Positions 62,695 to 64,000 of a stretch of 64,000 bases of DNA are shown piece by piece (positions within the stretch are counted from its first letter, which is position 1; each line of letters starts with the position of its first letter). The DNA comes from Rhodanobacteraceae bacterium. GTDB lineage: Bacteria; Pseudomonadota; Gammaproteobacteria; Xanthomonadales; Rhodanobacteraceae. Made by a program: the position numbers and the translations under genes. The DNA lies in assembly GCA_016790075.1 (NCBI GenBank), contig JAEUPP010000039.1, forward strand, positions 124,001 through 188,000. Direction: 5' to 3'. The notes beneath the pieces were generated by a model. The model made no database searches and was not told the DNA's origin. It saw only the letters and a list, made by a program, of their open reading frames with translations.

Positions 62695-62931
62695 CTGTGT
62701 CTCCTTGTGTGGCGCTGGCGGCGGCGGCGCGATATTTCGGCCCCGTTTCGGGGCGATTCACGTTGCGGGCTGCCCGAGTCGCGGTGGCCGGACGCGGAAT
62801 CCTTGCAAATCAACGACCGGAGTCGTTGCCCTACGGTGGGGCGTATCACTGTGGGGTGAATCTCAGTGGGCCGGCCGTTTGGCGGCGCTAGTGTATCATC
62901 CGGCCCCTTGCTGACTGACCGGATCGTCGCG

Positions 62932-63348
62932 ATGACGCGTTACACCCGCTCCCTTGCCGTACTTGGCCTCGCATTCACCCTAGCCGGGTGCGGCATCGTC
63001 TACAGGCCGGACGTACAACAGGGCAGCCTGCTTTCCAAACCCATCGTTGACCAGCTCAAGCCAGGCATGACCAAGCGTCAGGTCACCCTGCTGCTGGGAA
63101 CCCCTTCGCTGACCAGCCCGTTTGAAAGTGACCGCTGGGACTATGTCTCTTCCATCCAGCGCCGCGGCGGCAAGATCACCACCAAGAACCTGAGTCTGAC
63201 CTTCGAGAACGACGCGCTCGCGCGTATTGAAGGCGACTATTTCCCCGAAGACCCGCAGCAGCTCATCAAGGATGCCAAGAAGTACCGCATCGAATTTCCG
63301 GATGAGAAGCGCCCCGACGAACGCAAGGGGCGCGGCGGCCGCGGCTGA
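62932..63348 (+). CDS. bamE: Outer-membrane assembly lipoprotein BamE (SmpA/OmlA)
   Basis: A 138-residue lipoprotein of the BAM complex, which inserts outer-membrane beta-barrels. The signal ends in the lipobox LAGC, followed by GIVYRPDVQQGSLL, the BamE signature, and by QLKPGMTKRQVTLLLGTPSLTSPF. The C-terminus is charged (DERKGRGGRG). I chose the ATG at 62932 by the signal peptide. It is next to fur, as in other Xanthomonadales, and convergent with rnfH (12-bp gap). Confidence 0.95.
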   Translation: MTRYTRSLAVLGLAFTLAGCGIVYRPDVQQGSLLSKPIVDQLKPGMTKRQVTLLLGTPSLTSPFESDRWDYVSSIQRRGGKITTKNLSLTFENDALARIEGDYFPEDPQQLIKDAKKYRIEFPDEKRPDERKGRGGRG

Positions 63349-63360
63349 TTCCACCGAGGC

Positions 63361-63651
63361 TCAGGTCCTAGCCGTCTTGACAGCGCGCTGTCGCCGCACT
63401 TCCTTGGGGTTGACGATCAGCGCGCGATAGATTTCCACGCGGTCCCCCTCGCGCAACAGCGTTGCATGCGTCGCCGGCCGGCTGAATATGCCGGTACGTG
63501 CGGCTGCCAGATCAAGTCCGGGGAAGTTCTGCTGCAGATCCGATGCCGCTATCGCATCGGCAACTGTCCCGCCCAGCGGCAGCCACAGCGCCTGCAGAAA
63601 CTGACGCCCCGGCTCCACGTAGGCGACTTCGACGCGGATGCGATCAGCCAT
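63361..63651 (-). CDS. rnfH: RnfH/RatB family protein
   Basis: A 96-residue ubiquitin-fold protein of the RnfH (UPF0125, RatB) family, with VEVAYVEPGRQFLQALWLPLGGTVADAI and FSRPATHATLLREGDRVEIYRAL. Its role is unknown; it accompanies ratA. Start at the ATG at 63651, eight bases into the end of ratA; a longer reading from 63675 is less likely. Beta-grasp fold like ThiS. Confidence 0.9.
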   Translation of the reverse strand: MADRIRVEVAYVEPGRQFLQALWLPLGGTVADAIAASDLQQNFPGLDLAAARTGIFSRPATHATLLREGDRVEIYRALIVNPKEVRRQRAVKTART

Positions 63652-64000
63652 AGACACGCAACGCCACACGCACAAACTCGTCGACCATGCGATCAGCCAG
63701 TCCCTGGAAGCCCAGGCGCAGCGCCGGGCCTATCAGCGCCCCTGAGTATTCAAAATCCAGGCCCAGCGCGATCTTGCACCCCTGATCGCCGAGCGCGGCG
63801 AACGTCCAGCCGCCGCTCAACGCACGGAACGGACCATCCACCAGCGCCATGCCGATGCTGTCTGGCCGGAGCAGGGTATTGCATGTCGTGAAGCGCTGGG
63901 TCATGCCGGCGATCCGGACTTCCAGCCGCGCAGTCAACCCGGTCTCATCACGCGCCAGTATTTCTGCGGCGGCGCACCAGGAGAAACGTCTGGGGTATGC
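63644..64000 (-). CDS. ratA: RatA family ribosome-association toxin/Coq10-like protein (5' end missing)
   Basis: The last 118 codons of a leftward gene that begins beyond the right edge. The sequence YPRRFSWCAAAEILARDETG and later MTQRFTTCNTLLRPDSI match RatA, a START-fold protein related to Coq10; E. coli RatA was described as blocking ribosomal subunit association. It overlaps rnfH by 8 bp, the usual ratA-rnfH pair. smpB would be expected further right, but it is outside the window. Confidence 0.88.
   Translation of the reverse strand, partial: AYPRRFSWCAAAEILARDETGLTARLEVRIAGMTQRFTTCNTLLRPDSIGMALVDGPFRALSGGWTFAALGDQGCKIALGLDFEYSGALIGPALRLGFQGLADRMVDEFVRVALRVYG

Overview
The window is GC-rich, densely coded chromosomal DNA from a gammaproteobacterium, most likely the order Xanthomonadales (Lysobacterales). 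The pointers are a CopL-type copper protein, the ratA-rnfH-bamE/fur arrangement, a FimX-type c-di-GMP receptor, a YtrA-type GntR/ABC operon, acnD/prpF and a bifunctional ATP sulfurylase/APS kinase. The PHA and betaine-lipid genes argue for an environmental genus rather than a typical plant-pathogenic Xanthomonas. I saw no rRNA, tRNA, CRISPR array, insertion sequence or integrase.

Layout. 0-3.1 kb: leftward mtaD, ubiG, gph and a partial squalene/phytoene-synthase-like gene. 3.4-5.0 kb: efp and its modification enzyme epmB, divergent. 5.2-9.3 kb: FimX-like regulator, htpX, gluQ. 9.4-11.6 kb: two acetoacetyl-CoA reductase genes flanking phaR. 11.9-13.3 kb: a reduced pilN-O-P-like set whose PilP lacks its C-terminal domain. 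13.5-17.8 kb: DUF2058, slyX, gmd, ugd and an exported FKBP. 18-22.4 kb: ABC-F protein, sulfate activation enzyme, exported glutathione peroxidase. 22.5-25.2 kb: a YtrA-like operon with a clear operator and terminator.

25.2-31.1 kb is an arsenic-type island: arsR-arsC-aquaporin converges on a MarR-controlled operon (flavoprotein, MFS exporter, fatty-acid-hydroxylase-like protein). Several of its proteins carry cysteine-rich C-terminal tails. 31.2-35.1 kb is a tightly coupled five-gene sulfur operon: exported sulfurtransferase, split YeeE/YedE transporter, rhodanese without its cysteine, and a MOCOS-like PLP protein. It is followed by a LytS/LytTR two-component system, and between them lies a 12-bp direct repeat with 21-bp spacing, the geometry of a LytTR site.

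37.3-45 kb: trxC, prpF, an SRPBCC protein, acnD, a DUF4010/MgtC membrane protein and an acyl-CoA dehydrogenase. 45.3-46.7 kb: an exported protein ending in a PilP-like domain and an ankyrin pseudogene. 46.8-50.2 kb: copper cluster copL-tolC-multicopper oxidase. 50.4-55.8 kb: glmS, a CHAD protein, a multi-pass membrane protein and a Tat-exported protein. 56-62.1 kb: TonB receptor, a RegA/RegB (PrrA/PrrB) redox two-component system and divergent betaine-lipid genes btaA-btaB. Three perfect TGCGAC-N5-GTCGCA palindromes lie in the two control regions of this block. 62.3-64 kb: fur, bamE, rnfH and a partial ratA.

The strongest candidates for undescribed biology are the LytTR-linked sulfur operon, the RegA-box link between redox sensing, betaine-lipid synthesis and a TonB receptor, and the cysteine-tailed arsenic island with duplicated MarR operators.
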